DNA from: Aureispira sp963837355
GTDB taxonomy: Bacteria > Bacteroidota > Bacteroidia > Chitinophagales > Saprospiraceae
DNA: 64,000 nucleotides
Reading direction: 5' to 3'
Assembly: GCA_963837355.1 (NCBI GenBank)
Contig: CAWIMY010000010.1
Span: 62,001-126,000, forward strand
Part shown: positions 43,949 through 53,421 of the stretch, in pieces
Position numbering within the stretch: position 1 is the first letter of the stretch
How the letters are laid out: each line of letters starts with the position of its first letter
Notes under the pieces: model-generated
Databases searched by the model: none
What the model was told of the DNA's origin: nothing
Seen by the model: only the letters and a program-made list of their open reading frames with translations
Translations under genes and position numbers: made by a program

Positions 43949-43962
43949 GAGCAGCGCCATTC

Positions 43963-44185
43963 ACTACACCAAAGCATTAATCCTAGCTTAATGAAAGGCT
44001 TGGTGGTACCCGACAAAGCAGAGCGCGTTTATAATTTCCATAAAAGAATGCTATTTTCCCTTGTTGATATGCTTGCTGCCGCAGGCATTAAAACACCCAC
44101 TGGTATAAAATTACAGAGGAATTTAAGAAGGAAATGCCCCATGTACACAGAGCGAACTCGAAATATACATGGGGGTAGATACTAA
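43963..44185 (+). pseudogene. C-terminal remnant of an FMN-binding glutamate synthase-family protein
   Basis: The segment NPSLMKGLVVPDKAERVYNF (from about 43979) matches the conserved C-terminal region of FMN-binding glutamate synthase (GltB-like) proteins, where GLVVPDKAERV followed by FHK is typical. The similarity continues upstream of the only ATG (43991) and fades after about residue 40, while the catalytic and FMN-binding barrel is absent. It is a decayed 3' fragment rather than a functional 64-residue gene. Confidence 0.65.
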
Positions 44186-44223
44186 TTAGTGTTTTTGTCT
44201 TTCTTCTTTCTTTTATTTTTACA

Positions 44224-45297
44224 CTAATGCAGTTCTATTCTTTCTTCTTTTCGGATTTGTTCCAATGCATGTTCCACATTTTCTTTGGAGGGATAAGGAG
44301 CAATCTGTTCCGCCGCTTTATCAGGCTCAAAGGTCAAGTCAACGGAGATGGGAAAATGATCGGAATCAACATCGCGTGCTCGATTCATATTGAGCACTCT
44401 AAAATGTTCTGATACAAAAATATGATCCAACGGCCAGCGCATAAAAAAATAATCGGCGTGATAGGTGTTGTATAAACCTCGCCCTTTTCTGGGGTCTAGC
44501 AATTGACTGACAATCTGAAAATTATTATTGGATACCGACCAAGCAACATCATTAAAATCACCTACGACTATAACAGGGTATTTGGATTCTAGTGACAGAA
44601 GGGCAGTTTTCATCATTTCTGCATCTCGATTGGTAGAACGAGGGTTGTGTTGCGGCATGGGAGGACTTGGATGAATCGCAAACAGCTGAATGGTATCGCC
44701 TGTGGGCAAAACAAACAAGGAATGAATAGACGGAACACTGTCGTCCACAATAAATTTCACTGTTGGGTTTAGCAAAGGAAACTTAGAATAGAGCAACATA
44801 CCGTAGCTATTCGATAACGTAATACCTTGGCGGTAAGGGTAACGACCAGCAGTCGCCTTATCAATCGCCACCTTCCAAGGATCATTGGTCTCCATAAATA
44901 ACAAAATATCAGATTCCACCGTTTTAACAACGGACACTAACTTATCCTTATTCTCATTGGATTGCAAGACATTGGCCGCGTATACAGACAGTTGTTGCGC
45001 CGAGCTATTGGGTGTGCTGTTGAGTATCTCAAAGTTAGCAAGTGGGGTGTAAGGATATATTTTAGCCAGTTGAAAGGCAAAACAGCCTACCAAAATACCC
45101 CAAAAGACGAAATCCCTCCAACTCTTACGATCAAATCGAATCAGATAAGCTAAGATAGATACTAGGGTCAGTAGTGTCAATTGGACATGTGGATAATCAA
45201 ACACTCGAATCCACCAGTAGTCAAGAACTACAAAGGGGATTATCGTGAGAAGAATGCATAAACATCCGAAAAGTTGTAGTACTGTCTTTAATTTCAT
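44224..45297 (-). CDS. Membrane-anchored endonuclease/exonuclease/phosphatase-family protein
   Basis: A 357-residue protein. Three hydrophobic helices lie within residues 8-90, followed by an EEP (DNase I-like) domain from about 100. Motifs are the metal-binding Glu in LLFMETND, then IHPSPPMPQHN, VVGDFNDVAWS, and the end SDHFPISVDL with the catalytic His. Proteins with this layout face the periplasm in Bacteroidota and may act on nucleic acids or phosphoesters. Substrate unknown. Confidence 0.88.
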   Translation of the reverse strand: MKLKTVLQLFGCLCILLTIIPFVVLDYWWIRVFDYPHVQLTLLTLVSILAYLIRFDRKSWRDFVFWGILVGCFAFQLAKIYPYTPLANFEILNSTPNSSAQQLSVYAANVLQSNENKDKLVSVVKTVESDILLFMETNDPWKVAIDKATAGRYPYRQGITLSNSYGMLLYSKFPLLNPTVKFIVDDSVPSIHSLFVLPTGDTIQLFAIHPSPPMPQHNPRSTNRDAEMMKTALLSLESKYPVIVVGDFNDVAWSVSNNNFQIVSQLLDPRKGRGLYNTYHADYFFMRWPLDHIFVSEHFRVLNMNRARDVDSDHFPISVDLTFEPDKAAEQIAPYPSKENVEHALEQIRKEERIELH

Positions 45298-45722
45298 GCG
45301 TTAAGATTAGAAGTGTGTGGGAAAATGAAAAAAAGCCTTATTCGGAAAAAAGCCTCTCTTAATAGTGTAAGCGAAGGAAATAGACCTGCGGCTTATACTG
45401 TTGTAACGCTTCAATCTGTCAGAAAGTTGTAAGGAAAGAGGTCGGTTTATAGCTCTACTATTGCAAAGGGAAGGCACCCCACACAGGTGGGAAAGGCGTT
45501 GACGCAATTTTCTTCTTTTATCGTAGGGACTAACCCTAGATTTAAATTTCTTCTCTTTATTTCTGCTTTTAGTATATCCAATACTTCTGGCCGCAAAGAA
45601 GCGGCCTGTTCCGAAGCAATTTTTCAATTGTCAAAATTTCGGTAGTTCCCTCCAATGTCTTCTAAATTCATGCGGTTTTAAATAATTCGCAAAGAATGGC
45701 TACAACCATCCTATTTTAAAAA
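45298..45722. other. Non-coding stretch without recognised feature
   Basis: This 425-bp gap lies between two minus-strand genes. The only long frame in it (minus strand, 45307-45627) is basic and of low quality, with no recognisable motif. I see no tRNA, strong hairpin or promoter match. Confidence 0.5.
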
Positions 45723-46783
45723 TTACTTAAACGTTCCATTATCCACCTCTTTGACAAATTTTATCAAACCTCCAAAGTAAGTTTTTTGGTCATCATAGAA
45801 AGCCATGTGGCTGCCGTTGGCACAATGCAAAGAACGGCCATTAGGCAGTTGTGTGGCAATCCATTTCATGTGTTCAGGATCCATAGTATCGTGTTGGCCA
45901 CCAATGCTGAGCGTAGGTACCGTAATCTTAGGTAGGTCTTTGGTGCGGTCCCAATTAATCAATTTAGCGTCTTTGGTAATGCCGAATTCGCTGGGGCCTT
46001 GCATCGCGATGTACAAATTAGAATTGATTTTCGCAAAAGCTCTATTGACAGGGTCAGGCCATTGATCTAAAGGCTTTCTAAGAATATGCTCCGTATAAAA
46101 GTTTTCAAACAACAACGCTAAATACCTTGGATTGTCAAACGCTCCCTTGGCCTCTAGCGCTTTGATTTCGGTCAAGACACCAGTAGGTAATTGTGGCCCC
46201 AAGACTTCCTCTGCATATTGGTTGTAGGCTGGAATAGATACCATCATATTGGAAATGATAAGGCCTTTGAGGTGTTGTTGATATTTCAGCGCATACTCTA
46301 CGCCAATAATACCACCCCAAGAATGACCGAGCAAATAAAAGTTACTCTTGTCCAACCCCAATGCTAGCCGCACCTGCTCAATTTCGTCTACATAACGCTC
46401 CACACTCCACAACGCAGGGTTGTTGGGCTGATCACTGTAGGCCGATTCCAATTGATCGTAGTAATAATATTCTATTCCTGCCTTCGGAAAATAAGAATCA
46501 AAGGCTTCAAAATACTCATGGGTTGCGCCAGGGCCACCGTGTAGCAAGAGCACCTTCATGGTAGGATTGTTGCCTACCCGTTTTGTCCAGACCTTGAATT
46601 CCCCGACAGAAGTTTTTATGGGAATCATCTTAACGCCGCCGCTCCATTGATCGTCTCGATTGGAGTAGTCCAAGTAATCGCTCGTTGCAGCGGTAGTGGT
46701 TGGCGGCCGGGAGTAGCTGTTTGCTCGGTGCAACTTTGTAGGAATAGTAAGAGTAGGCCAGCGATCAAGTAGACGTTTTTCAT
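45723..46783 (-). pseudogene. Prolyl aminopeptidase-family lipoprotein, frameshifted near the N-terminus
   Basis: The main frame encodes an alpha/beta hydrolase of the proline iminopeptidase family: LLLHGGPGATHEYFEAFDSY, the nucleophile in GHSWGG, the acid in GGQHDTMDPEHM, and the catalytic His in NGSHMAF. It has no good start codon, only TTG at 46733. In another frame a lipoprotein signal begins at ATG 46781-46783 (MKNVYLIAGLLLLFLQSC with lipobox Cys) and ends with EQTATPG. Adding one base (or dropping two) between about 46685 and 46730 joins them into a typical lipoprotein peptidase. Real mutation or assembly error are both possible. Confidence 0.8.
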
Positions 46784-47178
46784 CAGGGATAAGTTGTACT
46801 TATAGCAAAGTGGCAATATAGGAACAATGCTTTTTCAGCTATGGAAGTTGTTTAAAAAGAGGCTAGTACTTGGAGCGTAAAGCGCAAAAAGAAGGCGTCG
46901 AAAAGTTTAACAGATTGCTTACTTTACAAACAAAACAACTATTCAACAGGTATGTAAAGTTAGCAAAAAAGTTTATGATTCATTAAAGGTTATTACGAAT
47001 TAGCAAAGTAGAGTTTTCTAAAGGTAACTCTGGGGTTGTGAAGGGCGAAAACAATTCTAACAATAGTACTTCTTTTCTGATGACTTCTAATATACTATCC
47101 GTACAGAGATAAATAAAGTTTGATAAGTGCTTTTTTAGGGCTATATTCAAGGTTTCTTCTACTTCTAAAATTCTCTTT
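46784..47178. other. Non-coding stretch without recognised feature
   Basis: This 395-bp gap separates two divergent genes and presumably carries both promoters. I could not pick out a convincing -33/-7 pair. A frame on the minus strand (46983-47252) overlaps the next gene and has no recognisable domain. Confidence 0.45.
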
Positions 47179-47955
47179 ATGAGAACGTTACTACTTAATC
47201 TCCTACTTGTGCTTTGTTCGTTCTCTGTCTTTGGAATAAAAGGGGTTCCCAAAGGAAAACAGCGCTATGTTTGGGCGGAATCGGGCTTAAATTTGAGAAC
47301 GGCGCCCAATGTCAACGCAGAAAAAGTAAATAATATACCTTTTGGAGCCCATGTAACGCTGGTAGAAGACGCAGAAATGCACCCATTTACTTATAAAATG
47401 GCGGCCAGTAAAACAGCCGAATGTAGGATCAATGGGCACTGGGTAAAAGTAGCCTATAATGGGCAAACAGGTTATGTTTTTGATGGCTATTTGAGTAAGT
47501 TCCCCACGATTACCGAGAGCCCGCAGCAGCACCCTGGTTTTCAATTAGACCTCCTCCGAGAGTACGGTAAGAAGCATTGGGGGGGCTTAGACAAAGCGGA
47601 GGAAACCTCCACTATTAATTATGCCTCCTACAGTATTGATCCTGATAAAGGGCGCTCCTCTTTCTACAAATTGACTTTTCAAAATGGCTCCTATTACGAA
47701 ACAATAGAGGAAAGCTTTTCTGGGACACAACGTATTTTTATCAAGGACGTGAGCCTTGCAGAGGCTTTCTTATTCTTTAATTCGGTCACTGGGTTCGAAG
47801 CCCAACTAAAAAAAGAAAAGAAGGCGGCTTACTTAATGCGGTTATCGTCTGCTACAGAGGAGCAACTTGATTTCAAGGACGAGCATAGTATGAGTACGAT
47901 TAATATCAAGGTCGTAAAGGGAGGCGTATTGATTCAGACCTTTGGGGGCTGTTAG
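47179..47955 (+). CDS. Secreted SH3-domain protein
   Basis: A 258-residue protein with a signal peptide (1-19) and one bacterial SH3 domain (about 29-105: GLNLRTAPNVNAEKVNNIPFGA and GHWVKVAYNGQTGYVFDGYL). SH3b domains bind peptidoglycan or cell-wall proteins. The C-terminal half (about 120-258) is unassigned and beta-rich. It has its own upstream region. Confidence 0.85.
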   Translation: MRTLLLNLLLVLCSFSVFGIKGVPKGKQRYVWAESGLNLRTAPNVNAEKVNNIPFGAHVTLVEDAEMHPFTYKMAASKTAECRINGHWVKVAYNGQTGYVFDGYLSKFPTITESPQQHPGFQLDLLREYGKKHWGGLDKAEETSTINYASYSIDPDKGRSSFYKLTFQNGSYYETIEESFSGTQRIFIKDVSLAEAFLFFNSVTGFEAQLKKEKKAAYLMRLSSATEEQLDFKDEHSMSTINIKVVKGGVLIQTFGGC

Positions 47956-48211
47956 GTCGCATCTAGATTGCCGTCCAATAAATCAAGTGCAGGCATGGTG
48001 TTGCTTACGAGAATTAATTTTGTTCCTTTAGAAAGGGTGGGAGTCTTTGTTATTTACGGAGTCCAAGGGTCGTTTTATGAACAAAAAACAACAACCGTAT
48101 AGGCCAAGAAAAAGGGTAAAATAAACGCTTGAGCCTTCTTCCGTTACAAGAGAGGAGAGTGCTAGCCTTGGAAGCAAAGAAGGGATATCGCTTAGATGGA
48201 CAACGAACGTT

Positions 48212-48538
48212 CTACTTCAACGCATAATAACAACTCTGGCTATACAGCTGGCCTAAATTATCGTCATTGATCCAAGGGTATTGCTGTACCATAAAAGCCT
48301 CAAAAACAGCCATAGACATCAATTCAACACGTCCCTCGACCTTTACAGGGTTTTTACGAACGTAAGCGTGGCCTGTTTTATTAATTTTCTTACAAAGCTT
48401 GTCATAGCGTTCCAATACTCGGTCAGTGAGGGTGGGATAGCGCGCTGCAAGGCGGTTATGGATAGGCTCCAGCCACTGCTCTCCAAATTCCATAGACAAT
48501 TTTAAGCCTGCATTGGCGACTTCGTCGATTAACTTCAT
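48212..48538 (-). CDS. Hypothetical small helical protein
   Basis: A 108-residue soluble protein, mostly alpha-helical (MKLIDEVANAGLKLSMEFGE at the start). No motif is recognised. Composition is normal for a coding gene, and it has an ATG with about 150 bp to the next minus-strand gene upstream. Moderately likely to be real. Confidence 0.6.
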   Translation of the reverse strand: MKLIDEVANAGLKLSMEFGEQWLEPIHNRLAARYPTLTDRVLERYDKLCKKINKTGHAYVRKNPVKVEGRVELMSMAVFEAFMVQQYPWINDDNLGQLYSQSCYYALK

Positions 48539-48687
48539 GGCGAGTTTTTTTGCTCGTTGGGAACGGGGAGGGAGAAGTGGGTGGTCTTTCCTTGCGTCAA
48601 CACCACCCCTGTATTGTTTTAGTGCCTTTCGTTTGGGAGCGCTTTGCTTATCGTTGGTTCCTTAGGACTAGAATGGCCGTCCTTACC

Positions 48688-48912
48688 TTATTCTAATATT
48701 TCGTAATCAATGCTCAGTTTGCGCAAAGCTCTCAACGCCGAGTTGAAATTGTTCTCTTCTACCTCAATTTCTACTGCATCGCCATCCAAGAGAACATCGG
48801 TTAATTCCTTTGCCGAAAATTCATCTATGTTGGCATCAATTTCTGCGATACAGCGAGCGATGGCTCTTTTGTCGGGCTTGTGATCATCACAAGATAATAA
48901 GTTTAATTTCAT
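48688..48912 (-). CDS. Hypothetical small acidic protein
   Basis: A 74-residue, Asp/Glu-rich protein from ATG 48912 (MKLNLLSCDDHKPDKRAIAR). The longer frame from 49053 begins with an unlikely 47-residue extension. It lies about 156 bp downstream of the PLP enzyme gene on the same strand. No motif recognised. Confidence 0.55.
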   Translation of the reverse strand: MKLNLLSCDDHKPDKRAIARCIAEIDANIDEFSAKELTDVLLDGDAVEIEVEENNFNSALRALRKLSIDYEILE

Positions 48913-49068
48913 AGTTTCTTTATAGTGGTAATGTAGTGAATGGCTTAGCGGAGTAGAAAATGGTATAACAGCAAGTTTCCTAATAAAGATGCATAAAAGC
49001 AAGGGAATATTTAGCGGCTTTGCGTGCAAGGTGGATTTGTCCGAATCGGACATACAGCAAGGGCCACC

Positions 49069-50916
49069 CTACAGCACAATCCCCTCGGCAAACTCCAAAA
49101 AGACCTTTTTGTGCAATTCCAAATCCATATTTGCGGAAAGCGAAACACGGGCAATGTAATCCTTGTCACCCTCTTTGGTGGTTCCTTGCGTAGAGGTGGC
49201 AGGAATCGTCCAATAACAACCTTTTAGCTGCCCGTAGCTGACACAATATTTGCTCTCTGTAGGAATCTTAGTAATCATTAGGTGAATCAACTTATGGTTG
49301 AGGGCTCTTTTGTAGGTCTCTTTTTCCTCTGCTGTCTGGCCTTTTGTAGGAAGGTCTAAGGAAAAAACTGAGGGGGTAAAGCCTTGTTGAGCCAACTCCT
49401 CAGAAACAAAGTTGATTTTTGCAGCAGGTAGCGTCTCTTTTATAAATTCTACGAACTCGCGGGTATTGACATATGCGTCCTGAATGCGCTGGTTCATCGA
49501 AGGCAACTGCTCAGCTAATATTTCTAGTTGCAGCGCCGTGGCCTCGTTATCGCAGAGTTGCAAATGGCGTTCTATGGTGGTCATTACGCTTTCCATTTTT
49601 TTATTGCCTACACAGTAGCCCGCCGTGCAGCGCCCCCCACTCGGAAATTTAGAGCCGCTGGCATAAGAAATACTTCGAATGGTCGAGAGGATTTCGCCCG
49701 CTCCTAGAAAATGGACATTCGGGCAAAAGGTTTGATCTAAAATAAAGACGGGATCAATAGCTGCTTTGCCTGAAGGCGTTTTACGAGCGGCACTCAGGGC
49801 GGCTTTCAGTTGTTGAAGATCGGGTACTTCTACTCTTGGGTTGGTTGGGATTTCAGCAATGATGTAAGGAACAGCATCTTCTTGCGCCATTTGATCCAAT
49901 ATCCTAGCAATACTACGCACCATGTCGTTGTCTCCATCTACGGGCAAATCTACGACTTCCACAGCATCCAAACAAGCGGCGACGCGCCGCGCTTGGTCGT
50001 TGGTTCCACCATAACAATTGGGCGGCACAATAAACTTAATGGCCTTGCCTGGATGTTGGTCGAGGGCATCCTGAACGAGCCCCATCATAATCGCATATTG
50101 TATAGACAACCCACTAGAACCGACTAAGGGTGTTGTCACTGCGCCCGTGATTTCTCGAATACAGTTTTGGACGCTCGCTTTGTTTGCTGCTGTTTTATCG
50201 TCCTTCTTAGCCGTAGTCGTTTTGCCTATTAGCAACTCTAACGCTGTCAGAGAATCGGCAGGGGTCATCGCAATGGTTTCTCTCCGACGGACATGCTGGA
50301 TATCAGAAATGTACGCTTTGTTTTGTTCACCATTGACGACCAGAATACTTCCAAGAGGCGCATAGATGTTAACAAAAAAGTCAATATTCGGAGAAAGCTC
50401 CATCGCCCCAATGCTATCTTCCTCCGTCACGAAAATTGTACTGCCGTCAAACGCAGTGATTTCTTTTATATTTTTAACCTGTTTCAACTCAAATTGATAA
50501 CCATACACCCGCCGTACGGTTGCAGCTTCAAAGAAAGTAGGGAGTTTGGTATAACAAATTTGGGTATTTTTATGATCGAATAAATTTTTTCTTAGAACGG
50601 CCAATAAAGGAACGGTCTCGGAGGAAAAACTGATCACTTGTTCGGGATCTAGCTGGTTCAATTTAGCAAGGCCCCATTCCAACAAACAAGACAGTGGATG
50701 GCCTAATCGAATGTAATCGTATGCGGTAGGTAACTTATGAAGTAGGGCTGTATCTGCCTTGTTGCTCTCAAATAAGCGTTCCAATTGATCTAAGAACTGC
50801 GTTTTGGCGAGTTCTTCGTTGTAAATATCCAGTCGATGGGTGGTTAGGAGGAGCCAGTCTTTTGGTCTGTTGTCTAACACTACTTTTATATAGGATAGTA
50901 TTTTATTGTCTTTCAT
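49069..50916 (-). CDS. PLP-dependent Cys/Met-metabolism-like enzyme with N-terminal extension
   Basis: A 615-residue protein. The C-terminal part (about residues 240-615) has the fold type I core of cystathionine gamma-synthase/lyase relatives: SGLSIQYAIMMGLVQD, IIAEIPTNPRVEVPDLQQL, ILDQTFCPNVHFL, and the PLP lysine Lys423 in YASGSKFPSGGRCT. Usual family members have about 400 residues. Here about 230 extra N-terminal residues precede the core and include FEAATVRRVYGYQFE. ATG 50916 is used rather than GTG 50925. The substrate is unknown; sulfur-amino-acid chemistry is likely. Confidence 0.8.
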   Translation of the reverse strand: MKDNKILSYIKVVLDNRPKDWLLLTTHRLDIYNEELAKTQFLDQLERLFESNKADTALLHKLPTAYDYIRLGHPLSCLLEWGLAKLNQLDPEQVISFSSETVPLLAVLRKNLFDHKNTQICYTKLPTFFEAATVRRVYGYQFELKQVKNIKEITAFDGSTIFVTEEDSIGAMELSPNIDFFVNIYAPLGSILVVNGEQNKAYISDIQHVRRRETIAMTPADSLTALELLIGKTTTAKKDDKTAANKASVQNCIREITGAVTTPLVGSSGLSIQYAIMMGLVQDALDQHPGKAIKFIVPPNCYGGTNDQARRVAACLDAVEVVDLPVDGDNDMVRSIARILDQMAQEDAVPYIIAEIPTNPRVEVPDLQQLKAALSAARKTPSGKAAIDPVFILDQTFCPNVHFLGAGEILSTIRSISYASGSKFPSGGRCTAGYCVGNKKMESVMTTIERHLQLCDNEATALQLEILAEQLPSMNQRIQDAYVNTREFVEFIKETLPAAKINFVSEELAQQGFTPSVFSLDLPTKGQTAEEKETYKRALNHKLIHLMITKIPTESKYCVSYGQLKGCYWTIPATSTQGTTKEGDKDYIARVSLSANMDLELHKKVFLEFAEGIVL

Positions 50917-51115
50917 GATCTCCACCTTTAGATAGGTTGGTAATGTATTAATTGTTTTCTGAACAGTGCTAATTCTTTCATTGCTTGGGACTTAATAAGC
51001 ACGTTGCAATGGAAAAAAAACAAGCGCCCCAATATAGCAAAACCACAGATTTTGCTAGTGGTTTTATTTGGAAACTTGCAAAATCTATGGCTTGGTAGTA
51101 CTGGATTTACAGCAG

Positions 51116-51592
51116 CTATTCGGAAGTGGGAGCTGGGCTAAGCTCGGAGAGGTTACCGTATGGTAGAGCTTTTTTATGCACTATATTATACACGACTAGC
51201 CCTATGCTCACCATCGTCATAACGACTAGGGCTATTAATGCCGCAGCAATCGGTTTTTCATACAGATCCTCCTTAAAATGACTGCCTATCAACGTTAATA
51301 ATTTGATCGGAAGAAAAGACAAGCTGATGAAAATGGCTAAGTATTTAGGGTTGGAATATTGTGTTAAAATCGAGTGGATGATGGGGGCGATGTGGACTTC
51401 TGAAACACTCAACAAAAACAGCGCGGCAATGTACCACAGTAGATGCTGCTCCGCAGGCATTGCAGGGATCAAATATAAGAGTCCATAGGCGAGTGCCCCC
51501 AAAACAAAACCCAGCATCAATTTAAAAAATTGAGAACTATAAAAAAAACTCCACAGCACTACCGCCACATCGTGTCTGCATTTACTGGCCAA
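51116..51592 (-). pseudogene. C-terminal fragment of a POT/PTR-family transporter
   Basis: The frame encodes the last helices of a proton-dependent oligopeptide transporter: WYIAALFLLSVSEVHIAPII then ILTQYSNPKYLAIFISLSFL, a pattern typical of the C-terminal half. A full transporter has about 450-500 residues and 12-14 helices; only about 150 residues and four helices remain. The sequence before it (51559-51810) belongs to another gene family in a different frame, so the fragment results from a deletion or recombination. Confidence 0.65.
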
Positions 51593-51810
51593 TCATATCC
51601 GTTTATTCTGTTTTTTTCTGAAACAAATTTCATTTTGCAAATGGCAAATTCTCTGATCCTCAATAGTTTATCAAAGACCGAAATAAGACGTATTTTCCAA
51701 CTTGGGCTGACCAGCTCTAGAGGATGGTATTCGTAAGTGTTGATTTTTGAATAATCAATGAGCGTTTTTTTTAATAAATCAATGTATAGAGAGGAGGAGG
51801 TAGAGTGCAT
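51559..51810 (-). pseudogene. N-terminal fragment of a TylF-like methyltransferase
   Basis: This 83-residue frame starts LYIDLLKKTLIDY and ends NGYDWPVNADTM just before running into the POT-transporter fragment. YLDLLKK.LT and DWP.NA.TM are hallmarks of the start of TylF/macrocin O-methyltransferase proteins, whose SAM-binding domain should come next but is missing. The two fragments overlap by about 34 bp in different frames, marking a deletion junction near 51565-51590. Confidence 0.5.
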
Positions 51811-51938
51811 ACAGTAAGAACTATAAAGTCGGAAATTGAATTCTGGGTAGATTGATTAATTATTTCATCCGTTATTTGTAAATGTGATAAACATTATACT
51901 ATTAAATGTACAGGCTCCGTTTTCGTGTGTACGCAAAG

Positions 51939-53369
51939 TTATTGCTTGGGCAATTCAATAATTCTCTGATCCTCTTCTCGCTCTTTAGTGACCGTGAATT
52001 TAACGGTAGAATCAGGGTTATATCGAGGTTGTCGTATGGCTTTGTACTTAGAAGGAATGACCTCTTTTCCTTTTTTATTAATCACACCATATTTACCATC
52101 CTTCATAACCGCTGCATAGCCATCATTGAACATATAAATAATATCGTATCTAGAAGAAATTTCTTTTCCTTGTGTATTAATTAAAACTTCCTTCCCAGAA
52201 ATTTTTGCATGGGCTAACTCATCTCTAAAAATGTGGATATGATTATATTTCGAAGAGAGTTCTTTTCCTTTCGTGTCAATTAATAATTCTTTACCGTCTC
52301 TTTGTGCTACCGCTACTCCATTTTTAAAATCATTCATTCTATCATAGGTACGAGAGATCTTATTTCCATAGAAATCAAGTATTACATGCGCTTTGATATC
52401 TTCCTCTTCCTCATAGTTGGAGGCGACGATAACTTCCTCCTCAGCATCATAATATATATAATCATACTTAGGAGGGGACATTTTTGGATTCTTTAAATTA
52501 ATTAGTCCGTATTTTTCGTCCTTTTCAATTATTATGAATTCTTTATCAAAAAAGAAATCATCAATGTAATAACGACAAGGAATAATCTCTTTTCCCATAG
52601 AGTCAACAACACCCTGCAAACCATTTTTGACAACAATACCGTATCCATCATAAAAGAGGTCTTCTTTTTCAGCTATTCTAAATCTATGGCCATATGTACC
52701 ATATTGTGTAAGATCTTGGAACTTGGTATAAAAACTACGCTTGTCATAAACTCCAGAAATGAGCGCTTGTGTTTTGCTATTAATGATTTCGTAATGATAA
52801 TCATCTTCATCCACTGCTATCTCCACAACCGCTAATCCATCTTCAAAATAAATAATCCTCCTATATTTACAGGGGATTATTTCTTTTCCATTACTGTTGA
52901 ACAAGCCCATTTTTTCCTCCAGGGTAACTTGAAAAATGTCAAGATCAAAGTGCATCTCAATATCATCGTACCTACAGGGGATTATTTCTTTTCCATTACT
53001 ATTGAACAAGCCCATTTCTCCCTTCAGTGTAACTTGAAAAATGTCAAGATCAAAGTGCATCTCAATGTCATCATACCTACAAGGGATTATTTCTTTTCCA
53101 TTACTATCCAGGATTCCTATTCCTTCATCTGTTTCAACAAGAGTAAAAGGGGCTGAATGTCCCTCTGAAAGAGAGGATAAATTATTGCTAAAATCAGGGC
53201 TAAAATCAGGGCTAAAATCAGGGCTAAAATAATTCGGTAAACGATAGTTATTGCTCAATTGTTTGGCAGGAACAAAGGGCGTTGTATTTATTCTCTTAGG
53301 CTCCTCGCCATCACAAGAAATTAAAATTTGGAGGCTTATTCCAAGAAGCAGTAGGGTTAAGGTTTTCAT
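51939..53369 (-). CDS. WG-repeat lipoprotein
   Basis: A 476-residue surface or periplasmic lipoprotein. The signal ends at the lipobox LISC (Cys19). A PDFS tetrapeptide repeat (about 49-62) follows, then about nine WG-type beta repeats (pattern GL.N..GKEIIPCRYDDI) to near the C-terminus. Two repeats are near-identical 35-residue copies. WG (KWG) repeats are common in Bacteroidota and of unknown function. The short DNA repeats inside the gene make copy-number change likely. Confidence 0.87.
   Translation of the reverse strand: MKTLTLLLLGISLQILISCDGEEPKRINTTPFVPAKQLSNNYRLPNYFSPDFSPDFSPDFSNNLSSLSEGHSAPFTLVETDEGIGILDSNGKEIIPCRYDDIEMHFDLDIFQVTLKGEMGLFNSNGKEIIPCRYDDIEMHFDLDIFQVTLEEKMGLFNSNGKEIIPCKYRRIIYFEDGLAVVEIAVDEDDYHYEIINSKTQALISGVYDKRSFYTKFQDLTQYGTYGHRFRIAEKEDLFYDGYGIVVKNGLQGVVDSMGKEIIPCRYYIDDFFFDKEFIIIEKDEKYGLINLKNPKMSPPKYDYIYYDAEEEVIVASNYEEEEDIKAHVILDFYGNKISRTYDRMNDFKNGVAVAQRDGKELLIDTKGKELSSKYNHIHIFRDELAHAKISGKEVLINTQGKEISSRYDIIYMFNDGYAAVMKDGKYGVINKKGKEVIPSKYKAIRQPRYNPDSTVKFTVTKEREEDQRIIELPKQ
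52870..53090. repeat. 105-bp tandem duplication within the WG-repeat gene
   Basis: The sequence around TTGAAAAATGTCAAGATCAA at 52929 recurs at 53034, a period of 105 bp (35 codons). Few substitutions separate the copies, so the duplication is recent or is being homogenised. Confidence 0.85.
53187..53230. repeat. 12-bp tandem repeat coding for PDFS units
   Basis: GCTAAAATCAGG is repeated three times exactly, with a fourth partial copy. The unit is a multiple of three, so copy-number change keeps the frame and alters only the length of the linker after the lipobox. Confidence 0.85.
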
Positions 53370-53421
53370 AGAGGTTTAGTTTTTAGGGTAGGATAGAGGG
53401 GCAATACTGGCTCATGCTGCT

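Noticed and set aside
45340..45360. Terminator-like AAAAAAGCC repeats near 45330-45360
   Set aside because: The two similar segments are direct, not inverted, so they cannot pair as a hairpin.
45307..45627. 106-residue minus-strand frame
   Set aside because: Basic and low-quality composition, no motif, poor start context; treated as non-coding.
46983..47252. 89-residue minus-strand frame
   Set aside because: It overlaps the signal-peptide region of the SH3-domain gene and has no recognisable motif.
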